A stretch of 64,000 nt of DNA from CAVYTF01 sp963771435 (GTDB taxonomy: Bacteria > Bacteroidota > Bacteroidia > Chitinophagales > Chitinophagaceae). Location: positions 1 to 64,000 of the forward strand of contig CAVYTF010000006.1 in assembly GCA_963771435.1 (NCBI GenBank), read 5' to 3'. The position numbers and the translations under genes are program-made. Shown one piece after another: positions 18,292 through 26,445 of the stretch (position 1 is its first letter; each line of letters starts with the position of its first letter). Below the pieces are notes generated by a model. That model ran no database searches. It was not told the DNA's origin and saw only the letters and a program-made list of their open reading frames with translations.

Positions 18292-19122
18292 TTACTTTTC
18301 CTCGTTTTTGCTTTTTAATTGAAGGGCAGACTTTGCATTTAATGATGTAATAACTTTTTTCCCGGTTTTTGCTTCTAATTCCTTTCTCGCTACTTTAGCT
18401 ACATTGCCACCCTGCCTTGCTACTTTTTGCTTTCTTTAAAATCTTTTGGGACTGCTGTTGCCGAAATATCTTTTGTTGATGCTTCTGCAAGCATGTTCAA
18501 GATCAATTCGGTGTTGGTCATATTGTCCCTTAGGTTTTCTTTTTTCAACCCTTTGAGTATTTTGTATTCTTTGGTAGTTTTATCGGCCCATGCTTTTGTT
18601 ATAATGTCTGTTAGCGTTGCAAGCTGAACCCCATCTGCCAACCCCTCTTTTTTTCCATTCATCAGTAAGTTCTTTCCTGATCTCAATGCTTTTCAGCCGT
18701 TGGTTGATCCAGTTTTCGGAATAGCCTAATTGCAGGTATTCTTTTAAAGCCCTGTCTATGGTAAGTTCAGGGTCCTGCATTTCGTCCAAGCGTTCGGCTG
18801 CTATTTTTGCCAGCCAAAGTTTAAATGGTTCTGTTTTGGGTGAGAGGATGGATTGAATTAACCTGAATAGTTGTTGGGTATCGGCAACATCAGTCATTCG
18901 CATTTTGCCATCAGGAGCCGGTAATTTCAAAGCGTTACAATTTGTAACGGTTTCATTTCCCTAGTCCTTTAATCTTTTTTTCAGCACACGCCAATAAACC
19001 TGAGGATTGGGGCTTTCAGTTAAGACAGCAACCACATCTACAATGGATAAATACCATTTCTCCTGCTGTGCATTCCAAAGGGTTCTTACTTTTTTATCTT
19101 CAAATATTTTTATGTTGCTCAT
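18292..19122 (-). pseudogene. BRO-family (Bro-N) protein, decayed
   Basis: Reading the three frames together gives a complete Bro-N protein of a type common on Bacteroidota mobile DNA. It starts MSNIKIFEDKKVRTLW at 19122 and continues through WYLSIVDVVAVLTESPNPQ, KMRMTDVADTQQLFRLI, LGYSENWINQRLKSIEIRK and TDIITKAWADKTTKEYK to VARKELEAKTGKKVI near the end, with a TAA at 18292-18294. It is broken three times: an in-frame TAG at 18961-18963 (codon 54, where relatives have Glu), a one-base insertion near 18640-18645, and a frameshift near 18418-18422. Bro-N domains bind DNA in viruses and phage-related elements. Supports a mobile origin for this region. Confidence 0.8.
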
Positions 19123-19450
19123 ACTGATGCTGTGGGAGGGAATGTATTGTAATGATAAACAAATATAATTTAAAAAGTTTCTATCACAAATCAGTTGTTA
19201 AAGATTTGGCTACTTAAGGCCTAATATGCAGATCAAGCCTAATGGGGTTAACATGTTGATGGTATATTAATTGTTTTAATATTGTTTATAAAAACAATTT
19301 TAGACTTTGTTGCTTAGGCAGGAGACTAAGGGAAGTAGTAGGAATACAACTATGCCTTAATAAGGGGAATGTTATTACTATTAAAATATTTATTAAGGGT
19401 CACACACAGATTTGTTATAATCTTGTGGTTAATATGAATTGTAAAATAAT
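19123..19450. other. Intergenic, AT-rich, nothing recognised
   Basis: About 330 bp between the decayed BRO gene (minus strand) and the response regulator (plus strand). AT-rich with no gene. It must carry the regulator's promoter, but no TTTG/TAnnTTTG pair was found. Confidence 0.3.
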
Positions 19451-19822
19451 ATGAAACCTGTACTAAAGCCAAAAATATTTGTTATAGACGATGAAGAAGA
19501 CGTGTTAACCCTAATAAAAGACTGGTGTAAAAAGAACGGTTATGAAGCGACGACTTTCTCAAATGAAGATGGTTTTTTAGATAGTCTCCTGGAGATGAAG
19601 CCGGACATTGTTTTAATTGACATTAACCTGAAGTTTGATGACGGAAGATTAATTTCGCGGGACTTAAAAAGCCTACTGCCTTTTCCCGTAAAGATAATTT
19701 TGATCTCCGCGGATCCGGCTACTCTTTTAGATTATCACAGCCATTATGCAGATGGTATTTTAAACAAGCCGTTCACCTTTTCTGATTTTGAAAAGAAGTT
19801 AAAGCAGCACTTAGGTAAATGA
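19451..19822 (+). CDS. Single-domain response regulator receiver
   Basis: 123 residues comprising only a CheY-like receiver domain and no output domain. Acidic pocket IDDEEDV near residues 13-18, phospho-acceptor Asp in PDIVLIDINL (about 57), the switch Ser in ILISADP and the conserved Lys in LNKPF. It would receive a phosphoryl group from a histidine kinase and act by protein contact. No kinase is encoded nearby, so it is an orphan regulator. It sits alone within the island between the trp gene blocks. Confidence 0.88.
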   Translation: MKPVLKPKIFVIDDEEDVLTLIKDWCKKNGYEATTFSNEDGFLDSLLEMKPDIVLIDINLKFDDGRLISRDLKSLLPFPVKIILISADPATLLDYHSHYADGILNKPFTFSDFEKKLKQHLGK

Positions 19823-20174
19823 ACTCTTAAGGCTCTGTGATTTTTTATTGCCATAGGAAGGATGACTTTATGAAATGGATCAAGTCTTTATAGGTTTTCA
19901 CTTATATCCAAAATGCATTTCGGTGCGGATACTAGCCGATAGAGATAAATCAATATCGGCCAATTAAGTAACGATAAGGAACAGGTCGGCAGGCCTGCTC
20001 CAGAAAGGATTCAAGACGTTGGTAGTATTGCAATAAGGATTATAAATCCTTTGACAGAAGTTCGAGATTGCAAATATCGAACAGCGAAGGAATGAAAAAT
20101 TTGTGATTTTAATGACACCATTTTCAGAACGAAAACGTATTTTAGCTTCCATCATTCAACAAAAATCTTTATTT
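19823..20174. other. Intergenic, nothing recognised
   Basis: 350 bp between the response regulator and the exported protein at 20175. The downstream gene's frame runs back to 20103, but that part does not look coding. No clear terminator or repeat. Confidence 0.3.
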
Positions 20175-20651
20175 ATGAAAAGTATCTTATTTGCTTGTTT
20201 CCTTCTTGTTAGCAGTGGAATCTTTGCACAGGATAAAACTTGCACCTTATGGCTGTGCGGCGGCCCTGACTCAACCAGCAACATTAAACAGTTTGCTGAA
20301 AAATACCTGGAGATACAAACCAAGGTGCTGCCCTCCGAAGCTGCCAGTGTTCAGGTGATGCAGGATGATAATGGGCTGGCACAGATCACAATATGGCTAA
20401 AGCCTAAAAAGATGCTGATTAGCGGTGCTATGAAAACCGTTTATTCCATCAGTTCTTTCAAGATCATTTCTCTCTCCGATAAAATAGATGCGCTCTACAC
20501 TGCACTTTTTAATAAGGTTCAGGCATGTACTACCGAAACCACAGCAATGAATACAGTGTTTGGAGATAATAAAATGTTTATTGAAAGAAACAGCGGAGGC
20601 TTTGGCAAAAAGGGCCTAGCAATGTCTACGCTTACGGTTACTTCCAAGTGA
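20175..20651 (+). CDS. Hypothetical exported protein
   Basis: 158 residues. Signal peptide MKSILFACFLLVSSGIFAQ (cleavage after Ala-Gln region); the start is moved from 20103 to the ATG at 20175 because it gives this signal. The mature protein has three Cys near the start and in the middle (TCTLWLCGG and ACTTET), a Lys-rich central stretch and no known motif. No family recognised. It stands just upstream of a decayed gene on the same strand. Confidence 0.65.
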   Translation: MKSILFACFLLVSSGIFAQDKTCTLWLCGGPDSTSNIKQFAEKYLEIQTKVLPSEAASVQVMQDDNGLAQITIWLKPKKMLISGAMKTVYSISSFKIISLSDKIDALYTALFNKVQACTTETTAMNTVFGDNKMFIERNSGGFGKKGLAMSTLTVTSK

Positions 20652-20704
20652 TCGTGGGGGTACCAACAAAATAAAAATGAAGGTTATACGATACCTTGTT
20701 GTGA

Positions 20705-21156
20705 TTTGCTCTAGTTCCAGTTCTTTCTATCTTTGATACCAACAGGTTTAGACGGAACAATGGGAATGCTGAACTGACTACCGTGTTCGTGGCGCCGTAC
20801 ACCACGGCGATGGACAGGGTTGCGGGAACGCTGAATGTTACCATCCCTTCTTTTGTACGTATAAACAGCATGATCGCTCCTGAAGGCGTACACATTTTAT
20901 GATCGTGAGCGCAGGGGCAGAGATGGACTTTGCAGGGGATGGTTATGTTTCAGCGTACAGGAGCTCGGATGTATTTCCTTATAGTGGCACGGCTACCACG
21001 GAAATTGACCTGAGTAATGCTGTGACCCCGGCAAGCACTAACCCGCTTTTCCTGGTGCTGGGTGTACAGTTCTTTCAACAGGTGAATGGTGTAAACTATA
21101 GCCTGAGCAATGGAAAGTTTAACCCGCTGGAGGTTGTGGTAGTTAGTGGGGAGTAG
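20705..21156 (+). pseudogene. Remnant of an unrecognised gene, frameshifted
   Basis: Two frames join into one plausible protein. From about 20705 the frame reads SIFDTNRFRRNNGNAELTTV and on to FVRINSMIAPEGVHIL, ending at a TGA near 20901. One base out of phase the sense continues MIVSAGAEMDFAGDGYVSAY through QFFQQVNGVNYSLSNGKF and stops at 21156. The break is near 20893-20901. The N-terminal part is missing: the frame closes just upstream. Family not recognised; the composition suggests a beta-rich structural protein. Together with the BRO remnant it indicates decaying accessory DNA. Confidence 0.5.
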
Positions 21157-21183
21157 TTTGCAGTTTGTAGTTTGTGGTTGATC
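21156..21183. repeat. 7-bp degenerate repeat
   Basis: GTTTGCA, GTTTGTA, GTTTGTG, GTTGATC in tandem directly after the stop of the decayed gene. Same heptamer class as those inside trpG, trpE and at 27.8 kb. Confidence 0.7.
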
Positions 21184-21220
21184 AAAACCTGTGGGAGGTA
21201 TTTTCCCCGCAGGTTTTTTT
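21184..21220 (+). terminator. Rho-independent terminator
   Basis: Stem AAACCTGTGGG / CCCCGCAGGTTT with a 9-nt loop, followed by seven or more T residues (to 21220). It closes the transcription unit of the gene remnant on the plus strand. Confidence 0.75.
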
Positions 21221-21323
21221 GTTTAGAGGATTGACTCACCCCTTAGCTCTCTCCAAGCGGAGAGTGGAATGTGGAGGATGTGATCTTGTGACTATTCGTT
21301 GGAGGAAAGGTGGAAAATATTCT

Positions 21324-21815
21324 CTACAATATCAACTGTAAAAACTTCAGATTCAGCCAGCGGTCAAACTTGTAGCCGACCTGTTTAAAATAAGCTACTT
21401 CTACAAAGCCAAATTGTTTATGTAGTGCAATGCTTACTTCGTTTGTATCATCTATGCTTGCGACTATAGTGTGCATTTGCATTGCTTTGGCTTCGTCTAT
21501 GAGCGGCTGGAGTAGGAATTTGCCTATACCACGGCCACGGTGTTGTGCATGAACGTAGAGGGAGTTCTCGACAGAATATTTATATGCCTGCCAGTTTCTG
21601 AAAGGGCCAAACGTGCTGAAGCCAACAATAACATCATCTTCTTCGGCCACAAAGACCGGGAAATCTTCCTTTTGTTTATTCTGAAACCATTCCTGCCGCA
21701 TCTGCAATGTGTGGGGTTCGTATTGGTATACGGCAGTTGTGTTTGCAATCACTTCATTATAAATATCAAGCAATTGCGGTATATCTTTTTCTATAGCATG
21801 GCGAATATTGATCAT
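21324..21815 (-). CDS. GNAT N-acetyltransferase, phosphinothricin acetyltransferase-like
   Basis: 163 residues. GNAT fold with IRHAIEKDIPQLLDIYNEVI at the N-terminus, the acetyl-CoA loop HRGRGIGKFLLQPLI (Q/RxxGxG/A type) and GFVEVAYFKQVGYKFDRW near the end, the pattern of the Pat/Bar/YncA branch that acetylates small amines. Substrate unknown. The ATG at 21815 is preferred to a TTG at 21821. It begins only 12 bp after the trpF stop on the same strand, so it is almost certainly the last gene of the trpEGDCF transcript, occupying the place where trpB is usual. Confidence 0.88.
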   Translation of the reverse strand: MINIRHAIEKDIPQLLDIYNEVIANTTAVYQYEPHTLQMRQEWFQNKQKEDFPVFVAEEDDVIVGFSTFGPFRNWQAYKYSVENSLYVHAQHRGRGIGKFLLQPLIDEAKAMQMHTIVASIDDTNEVSIALHKQFGFVEVAYFKQVGYKFDRWLNLKFLQLIL

Positions 21816-21827
21816 TGACAATTGTAA

Positions 21828-22457
21828 TTAAAATGACTGTGAAAACCGTTTTACTAATTCTATATCTTTTATCCCCGGCATAACCTCAAAACGGCTATTA
21901 ATATCCAAGGCAAACAGGTCTTTTGCAACGTCATCCAGTAAAAAACTTTTTATGTCCTCAGCATCGTCAGCACTTATTCCTCCACTTAAAAAAAAAGGCT
22001 TTTTGATGTTGATGCCTTTTAATTTTTCCCAATTAAATTTTTTGCCGGTGCCCCCAAATATATCCCCTCCTGTATCAAACATAAATATATCAACTATGTC
22101 GGTATAGTCTTTTATTTTCCACTGAATATCATCATCTTCGCCAATGCGAAAGGTTTTTATTACGGTTATGTAATTGGCGATCTTTTCGCAGTAACGCGGG
22201 GTTTCATCCCCATGCAATTGTACCAGATAGAGCCCGCAATCGTCAACAATTTTGAGCAATGCATCAGGGTGCTCATTAACAAAAACCCCTACCTTATTAA
22301 TATTTCCTTTTATCTTTTTTATTTCCTGTGCCGGCATGTGTTTAAAAACATAACGGGGAGATTTGGGGTAAAAAATAAACCCTGCAAACTCAACGCCGGT
22401 GTCATTAAGCTGATGAACCTGCGCCGCTTTCGTCATGCCACAAACTTTTATTCTCAT
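21828..22457 (-). CDS. trpF: Phosphoribosylanthranilate isomerase
   Basis: Amadori rearrangement of phosphoribosylanthranilate to CdRP, third step from anthranilate in Trp synthesis. 209 residues, TIM barrel. Seen: KVCGMTKAAQVHQL with the catalytic Cys, LVQLHGDE, the catalytic Asp in FMFDTGGDIFGGTG, and FFLSGGISADDA. Its ATG overlaps the trpC stop in an ATGA (22454-22457), showing translational coupling. Confidence 0.95.
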   Translation of the reverse strand: MRIKVCGMTKAAQVHQLNDTGVEFAGFIFYPKSPRYVFKHMPAQEIKKIKGNINKVGVFVNEHPDALLKIVDDCGLYLVQLHGDETPRYCEKIANYITVIKTFRIGEDDDIQWKIKDYTDIVDIFMFDTGGDIFGGTGKKFNWEKLKGINIKKPFFLSGGISADDAEDIKSFLLDDVAKDLFALDINSRFEVMPGIKDIELVKRFSQSF

Positions 22458-23245
22458 TTTATTCTTGCTTTTAACTGTTGTACAAATTCAGCAAAAGCAA
22501 TCGCAGGGTCATTCTGTTTCATAAAGTATTCACCGATCAGAAAACCTTTGAAACCAGCATTGCGCAAAGTTATTATTGTATCAATATTATTAATTCCACT
22601 TTCTGCAATTACGAGTTTATCCTTTGAAATTTTTTCAAATAAGTTAATTGAAGTTGTAATATCTACTTCAAAAGTTTTCAGGTTGCGGTTGTTAATTCCA
22701 ATCAGATCTGCTTCATCGCAAATGTGGCCAAGTTCCTGCTCGTTGTGTATTTCCAACAATACTTCAAGAGAAAGCGATCTTGCTTTTTGTGCAAGACTTT
22801 TTACTTGCTGCTTTGTAAGGCATGCGGCAATCAACAAAATGACATCAGCGCCGATGGCTTTTGCTTCTTCCAACTGGTATTCATCAATAATAAAATCTTT
22901 GCGCAGCAACGGCGTTGAAACAATTTGGCGAGCCAGAAGCATATCATCATTTGTGCCTCCAAAATAAGTTTCATCCGTAAGCACTGAAATGCCTGCTGTA
23001 CTTAAGTTATAGGCTGAAACAACATCTATAAGTTCTGCTGTTTTATTTATGATTCCTTTGGAAGGGGACCTGCGTTTAAACTCTGCAATAATGCACGTAG
23101 TATTTTTAAGTAATGCGCTCTTTAAAGAACGCCTTTTTTCCTGGTATTGGGGAAACATTTTCCACGCCCCAACGGGAATAATTTGCTTTTTTAAGGCAAC
23201 TTCTTTCAGCTTATCTGCAATGATATTTTCAAGAATATTACTCAT
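22454..23245 (-). CDS. trpC: Indole-3-glycerol phosphate synthase
   Basis: Ring closure and decarboxylation of CdRP to indole-3-glycerol phosphate, the substrate of TrpA. 263 residues. Seen: IAEFKRRSPSKGIINK with the catalytic Lys, VLTDETYFGGTNDDM, LLRKDFIIDEYQL, LIGINNRNLKTFEVD and VIAESGI. ATGA overlaps at both ends (with trpD at 23242-23245 and with trpF at 22454-22457), so it is translated with its neighbours. Confidence 0.95.
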   Translation of the reverse strand: MSNILENIIADKLKEVALKKQIIPVGAWKMFPQYQEKRRSLKSALLKNTTCIIAEFKRRSPSKGIINKTAELIDVVSAYNLSTAGISVLTDETYFGGTNDDMLLARQIVSTPLLRKDFIIDEYQLEEAKAIGADVILLIAACLTKQQVKSLAQKARSLSLEVLLEIHNEQELGHICDEADLIGINNRNLKTFEVDITTSINLFEKISKDKLVIAESGINNIDTIITLRNAGFKGFLIGEYFMKQNDPAIAFAEFVQQLKARIK

Positions 23246-24234
23246 TGCAATGCAATTAATTTTTGTAATGACTGATATGCGATGCCACTTTCTAAACTAT
23301 CAACAGCAGCATGATAAGCGTCGTCATACGTTTTATACTTTTCTGTGCAGTACAATGCCATTGCTGCATTTGCAAGCACTACTGCATTTTGTGCCCATGT
23401 TCCTTCACCCTTAATTATCTTTAAAAAGATCTTAGCGGCTTCTTCTGTGCTGTTGCCTCCATAAATATCATTTGGCTCTACCAATCGCTTGCCAAGTTGC
23501 TCTGCCGAATAAATCTTTTCTCCTTGTTTGGTAATTACTTTTGTATCGTTGGTCAATGAAATTTCATCATATCCATCCAAGCTGTGAATAATGGTAAATG
23601 ACTTGCCAGTTTGTTGCAATAAATAATTATAAATGCGCGCCATTTCTAAATTATAAACACCAACAAGTTGAAACGCAGGCATGGCAGGGTTTACCATCGG
23701 TCCAAGCATGTTAAAAAAAGTTCTTACGCCAAGGTTCCTTCTTATCGGCCCAACCACTTTCAATGCAGGATGAAAAATTGGTGCATGCAAAAAGCAAATA
23801 TTAGTAAGTTCAATTTCTGCGTTTAGCTTATCATTAGCACTTTTAAATTTATATCCTAACTGTTCCATCACATTTGATGAACCGCTGACAGAAGTTGCTC
23901 CATAATTTCCATGCTTTGCAACTTTCTGCCCTGTGCCTGCAACAATAAAAGATGCGAGTGTTGAAATATTGAAAGTGTTTTTACCATCACCGCCAGTACC
24001 AACAATATCAATGGTTTCAGCGCCATTTAAATCAACTTTAATACATAATTCAAGCAGCGCATCACGAAAGCCTTCTAATTCTTCAATGGTGATACTGCGC
24101 ATTAAATACACCGTGATAAATGAAGCAATTTCACTTTCGTTATACATTCCTTTCGCAATGTTTATAAGCACATCTTTTGACTGTTCTTTGGAAAGGGTTT
24201 TATAATCCAAAAGGTATTGTAAGATCTTTTTCAT
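23242..24234 (-). CDS. trpD: Anthranilate phosphoribosyltransferase
   Basis: Transfers phosphoribose from PRPP to anthranilate. About 330 residues. Seen: the PRPP-binding DIVGTGGDGKNTFNISTLAS, KHGNYGATSVSGSSNVMEQLG, RRNLGVRTFFNMLGPMVNP and the acidic DEISLT. The frame begins at 24264 inside trpG, but MKKILQYLLDYKTL at 24234 is the normal start and leaves 14 bp after the trpG stop. Separate from trpG, not fused. Confidence 0.95.
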   Translation of the reverse strand: MKKILQYLLDYKTLSKEQSKDVLINIAKGMYNESEIASFITVYLMRSITIEELEGFRDALLELCIKVDLNGAETIDIVGTGGDGKNTFNISTLASFIVAGTGQKVAKHGNYGATSVSGSSNVMEQLGYKFKSANDKLNAEIELTNICFLHAPIFHPALKVVGPIRRNLGVRTFFNMLGPMVNPAMPAFQLVGVYNLEMARIYNYLLQQTGKSFTIIHSLDGYDEISLTNDTKVITKQGEKIYSAEQLGKRLVEPNDIYGGNSTEEAAKIFLKIIKGEGTWAQNAVVLANAAMALYCTEKYKTYDDAYHAAVDSLESGIAYQSLQKLIALQ

Positions 24235-24248
24235 GTTAATTCTTGTCA

Positions 24249-24818
24249 TTACATTTTCAACCAATTCTTCATAATTGCTTCACCGCTTGGTGTAAGTACA
24301 CTTTCAGGATGGAACTGTACTCCCTGTGCATCATAAGTTTTATGCTGCAATCCCATAATAAGCCCATTATCATCTTCAGCAGTAATTTCTAATTCAGCAG
24401 GAAAATTTTTTTTGCTGATGACCCACGAATGATAACGGCCAACAGGAAAACTTTCAGGTAATCCTTTGAAAAGTTGACAGTTGACAGGTAACAGTTGACA
24501 GTCTGTTGCCACTCCATGATAGACTGTTGATAAATTAATAAGCGCTCCTCCAAATGCCTGCCCAATTGCCTGGTGCCCCAAACACACGCCCATTATAGAT
24601 TTAGTTGAAGCATATTCTTTTATCAGCGGCAGCAACAAGCCCGCTTCTTCAGGTATGCCGGGTCCGGGAGATAAAATTATTTTATCATATTCTTTCACTT
24701 TCTCTAAAGCGATCTCATCATTGCGGAAAACATCTATCTTTTGGTGCATTATCTTTTCTACCAAATGAACAAGATTATAAGTAAATGAGTCGTAATTATC
24801 AAAAACTAATATTTTCAT
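24249..24818 (-). CDS. trpG: Anthranilate synthase component II (glutamine amidotransferase)
   Basis: Class I glutamine amidotransferase that supplies ammonia to TrpE. 189 residues. Seen: the oxyanion segment ILSPGPGIPEEAG, nucleophile Cys in GVCLGHQAIGQAFGG, and the catalytic HPES motif. Odd point: a 7-bp DNA repeat (GTTGACA family, 24473-24507) has entered the gene in frame and encodes a stretch with DCQLLPVNCQLFKGLP. It falls in a surface loop between the nucleophile and HPES, so activity may be kept. Could also serve p-aminobenzoate synthesis (PabA role), as no separate pabA is seen here. Confidence 0.95.
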   Translation of the reverse strand: MKILVFDNYDSFTYNLVHLVEKIMHQKIDVFRNDEIALEKVKEYDKIILSPGPGIPEEAGLLLPLIKEYASTKSIMGVCLGHQAIGQAFGGALINLSTVYHGVATDCQLLPVNCQLFKGLPESFPVGRYHSWVISKKNFPAELEITAEDDNGLIMGLQHKTYDAQGVQFHPESVLTPSGEAIMKNWLKM

Positions 24819-24835
24819 TTTTGTTGATTGAATAT

Positions 24836-26251
24836 TTATAGTTTCTCTGCCATTTCTATTGCCATTTTCAGCGCACCCAATTTATTGTTCACTTCCTGTA
24901 ACTCACTCTCTGCCTGAGATGCAGCTACAATGCCTGCACCTGCCTGGTAGATCAATGTATTGTCTTTGCTTAAAAAAGTACGTATCATGATCGCATGATT
25001 GCAATCGCCGTTGAAACCAATGGAGCCAATACAGCCACCATAATAGCTCCTTGCAGTTGGTTCATTTGCATCGATCAATTGCATTGCTTTGAACTTAGGA
25101 GCGCCGCTTAAAGTTCCTGCAGGGAAGGTTGCTGCTATCAATTGAAAAGGGTTTGTTTCGGTTGCAACATCTCCCTTTACTTCACTCACTAAATGAATTA
25201 CGTGTGAATAATATTGCACCTGCCGGTAACTGCTTACTATCACATTGCTACATGCCCTACTAAGGTCATTCCTCGCCAGATCAACAAGCATCGTATGTTC
25301 AGCATTTTCTTTTTCATCCTTTAATAAAGCTGCGGCAAGGGCATTATCTTTTTCATCATTACCTGTTCTTTTAAAAGTGCCTGCGATTGGGTGAACTACT
25401 GCTTTGCCGGCTTTGATGATGAGTTGCGATTCTGGGCTGCTGCCCATCAATTTATAATCGCCATAATCAAAATAAAAAAGATAAGGAGTTGGGTTAATAC
25501 TCCGCAAAGCGCGGTAAACATTAAACTCATCCCCTGTAAAATTCTGTTGAAACCTTCTGCTTAATACTATTTGGAACACATCTCCACGGTAACAACTTTG
25601 CACTCCTTTCTTCACCATGTCTATGTATGCTTCGTCGCTCATGTTGCTTGTTTCATTCTTTGCAGATCTGAACGGATACGTTGGCACATCTTTACTCTTT
25701 ATCAATGCTTCCACAACACTTAGCTCGCTTTCCAGTCCAGCTATTTCATTCTCACAAATAAACATTTCATCTTTAAAATGGTTGATGATGATCACGTATT
25801 GGTACAAGCGGTAGCGCATCAATGGAATAGTTGATGGTTGGTGGTTGGTAGTTGATAGTTTGATCGTATCAAAAAACTGCACCGCATCATAAGTGGTATA
25901 TCCAAAAAGATTTTGCGCTATTTGCACTATCTTCTCCTCAACATGCGAGGCCTGAAAGACATTCATAAAATACCATAGCATCTTCGGCACGTCTGTCAAT
26001 TTCGCAATACTCTTTTTCTCCCTGTTCTGATTTGGATATTTCAGTTCAAGCGATTCATTATTGCTTATCTCAATTCCTCCAACAGCATTTATTGCAATAA
26101 TAGAAAAGCTATTCTCTGCTGCATGGCTGTCTGCGCTCTCCAACAGGATGGTATCCCTGAAACGGTCGCGAAGCCGCAGGTAAATGCCCACAGGCGTATA
26201 CACATCGCTCAGCAATTTTTTATAAGTTGTTTTTATTTCTATCTTTTTCAT
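24836..26251 (-). CDS. trpE: Anthranilate synthase component I
   Basis: Converts chorismate and ammonia to anthranilate; the committed and feedback-controlled step. 471 residues. N-terminal regulatory region with LLESADSHAAENSFSIIAI (the Trp-binding LLES motif), and C-terminal chorismate-binding domain with FQIVLSRRFQQ, PTPYLFYFDYGDYKLMGSSP, GTFKRTGNDEKD and GTLSGAPKFKAM. A heptamer repeat (25830-25857) has entered in frame and encodes KLSTTNHQPSTIPL in the N-terminal half. First gene of the operon, 79 bp after a leader peptide and controlled by the attenuator at 26274-26390. Confidence 0.96.
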   Translation of the reverse strand: MKKIEIKTTYKKLLSDVYTPVGIYLRLRDRFRDTILLESADSHAAENSFSIIAINAVGGIEISNNESLELKYPNQNREKKSIAKLTDVPKMLWYFMNVFQASHVEEKIVQIAQNLFGYTTYDAVQFFDTIKLSTTNHQPSTIPLMRYRLYQYVIIINHFKDEMFICENEIAGLESELSVVEALIKSKDVPTYPFRSAKNETSNMSDEAYIDMVKKGVQSCYRGDVFQIVLSRRFQQNFTGDEFNVYRALRSINPTPYLFYFDYGDYKLMGSSPESQLIIKAGKAVVHPIAGTFKRTGNDEKDNALAAALLKDEKENAEHTMLVDLARNDLSRACSNVIVSSYRQVQYYSHVIHLVSEVKGDVATETNPFQLIAATFPAGTLSGAPKFKAMQLIDANEPTARSYYGGCIGSIGFNGDCNHAIMIRTFLSKDNTLIYQAGAGIVAASQAESELQEVNNKLGALKMAIEMAEKL

Positions 26252-26273
26252 AATTCCCTATTCAGACTACAAA

Positions 26274-26302
26274 CAAAAAAGCCTCAACAATCTGTCGAGG
26301 CT
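26274..26302 (-). terminator. trp attenuator terminator hairpin
   Basis: In the transcript AGCCUCGACA pairs with UGUUGAGGCU (10 bp, one G-U) around a 3-nt loop, followed by six U. It lies between the leader peptide stop and trpE. A competing antiterminator is available: CGGGGCU inside the leader's last codons (26336-26342) pairs with AGCCUCG (26296-26302), the first arm of the terminator. A third segment, ACAAACC just after the Trp codons, can pair with GGCUUGU and sequester the antiterminator arm. Confidence 0.85.
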
Positions 26303-26330
26303 CTGGTTTATTTTAAAAACAGTGTTGACA

Positions 26331-26390
26331 TTACAAGCCCCGTATAAGGTTTGTTTGCCACCACCAATTGATATTTTTAATTTGATCCAT
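26331..26390 (-). CDS. trpL: trp operon leader peptide
   Basis: A 19-codon frame, too short for ordinary gene finding, from ATG at 26390 to TAA at 26331-26333. It encodes MDQIKNINWWWQTNLIRGL, with three consecutive Trp codons at residues 9-11 (26358-26366). It precedes a rho-independent terminator and trpE. When Trp-tRNA is scarce a ribosome stalled on these codons would cover the protector segment, free CGGGGCU to pair with the first terminator arm, and allow transcription into trpE. Arrangement and base pairing fit the classical attenuation mechanism. Confidence 0.88.
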   Translation of the reverse strand: MDQIKNINWWWQTNLIRGL

Positions 26391-26445
26391 GTCTTGCAAA
26401 TATGAAACAGAAAACTCAAACAAGAAAAAAAACATTCGTCCTCCC

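Noticed and set aside
26391..26445. trp promoter upstream of the leader
   Set aside because: A TTTG and a partial CATATTTG are present, but spacing is about 12 bp, so the consensus is not met.
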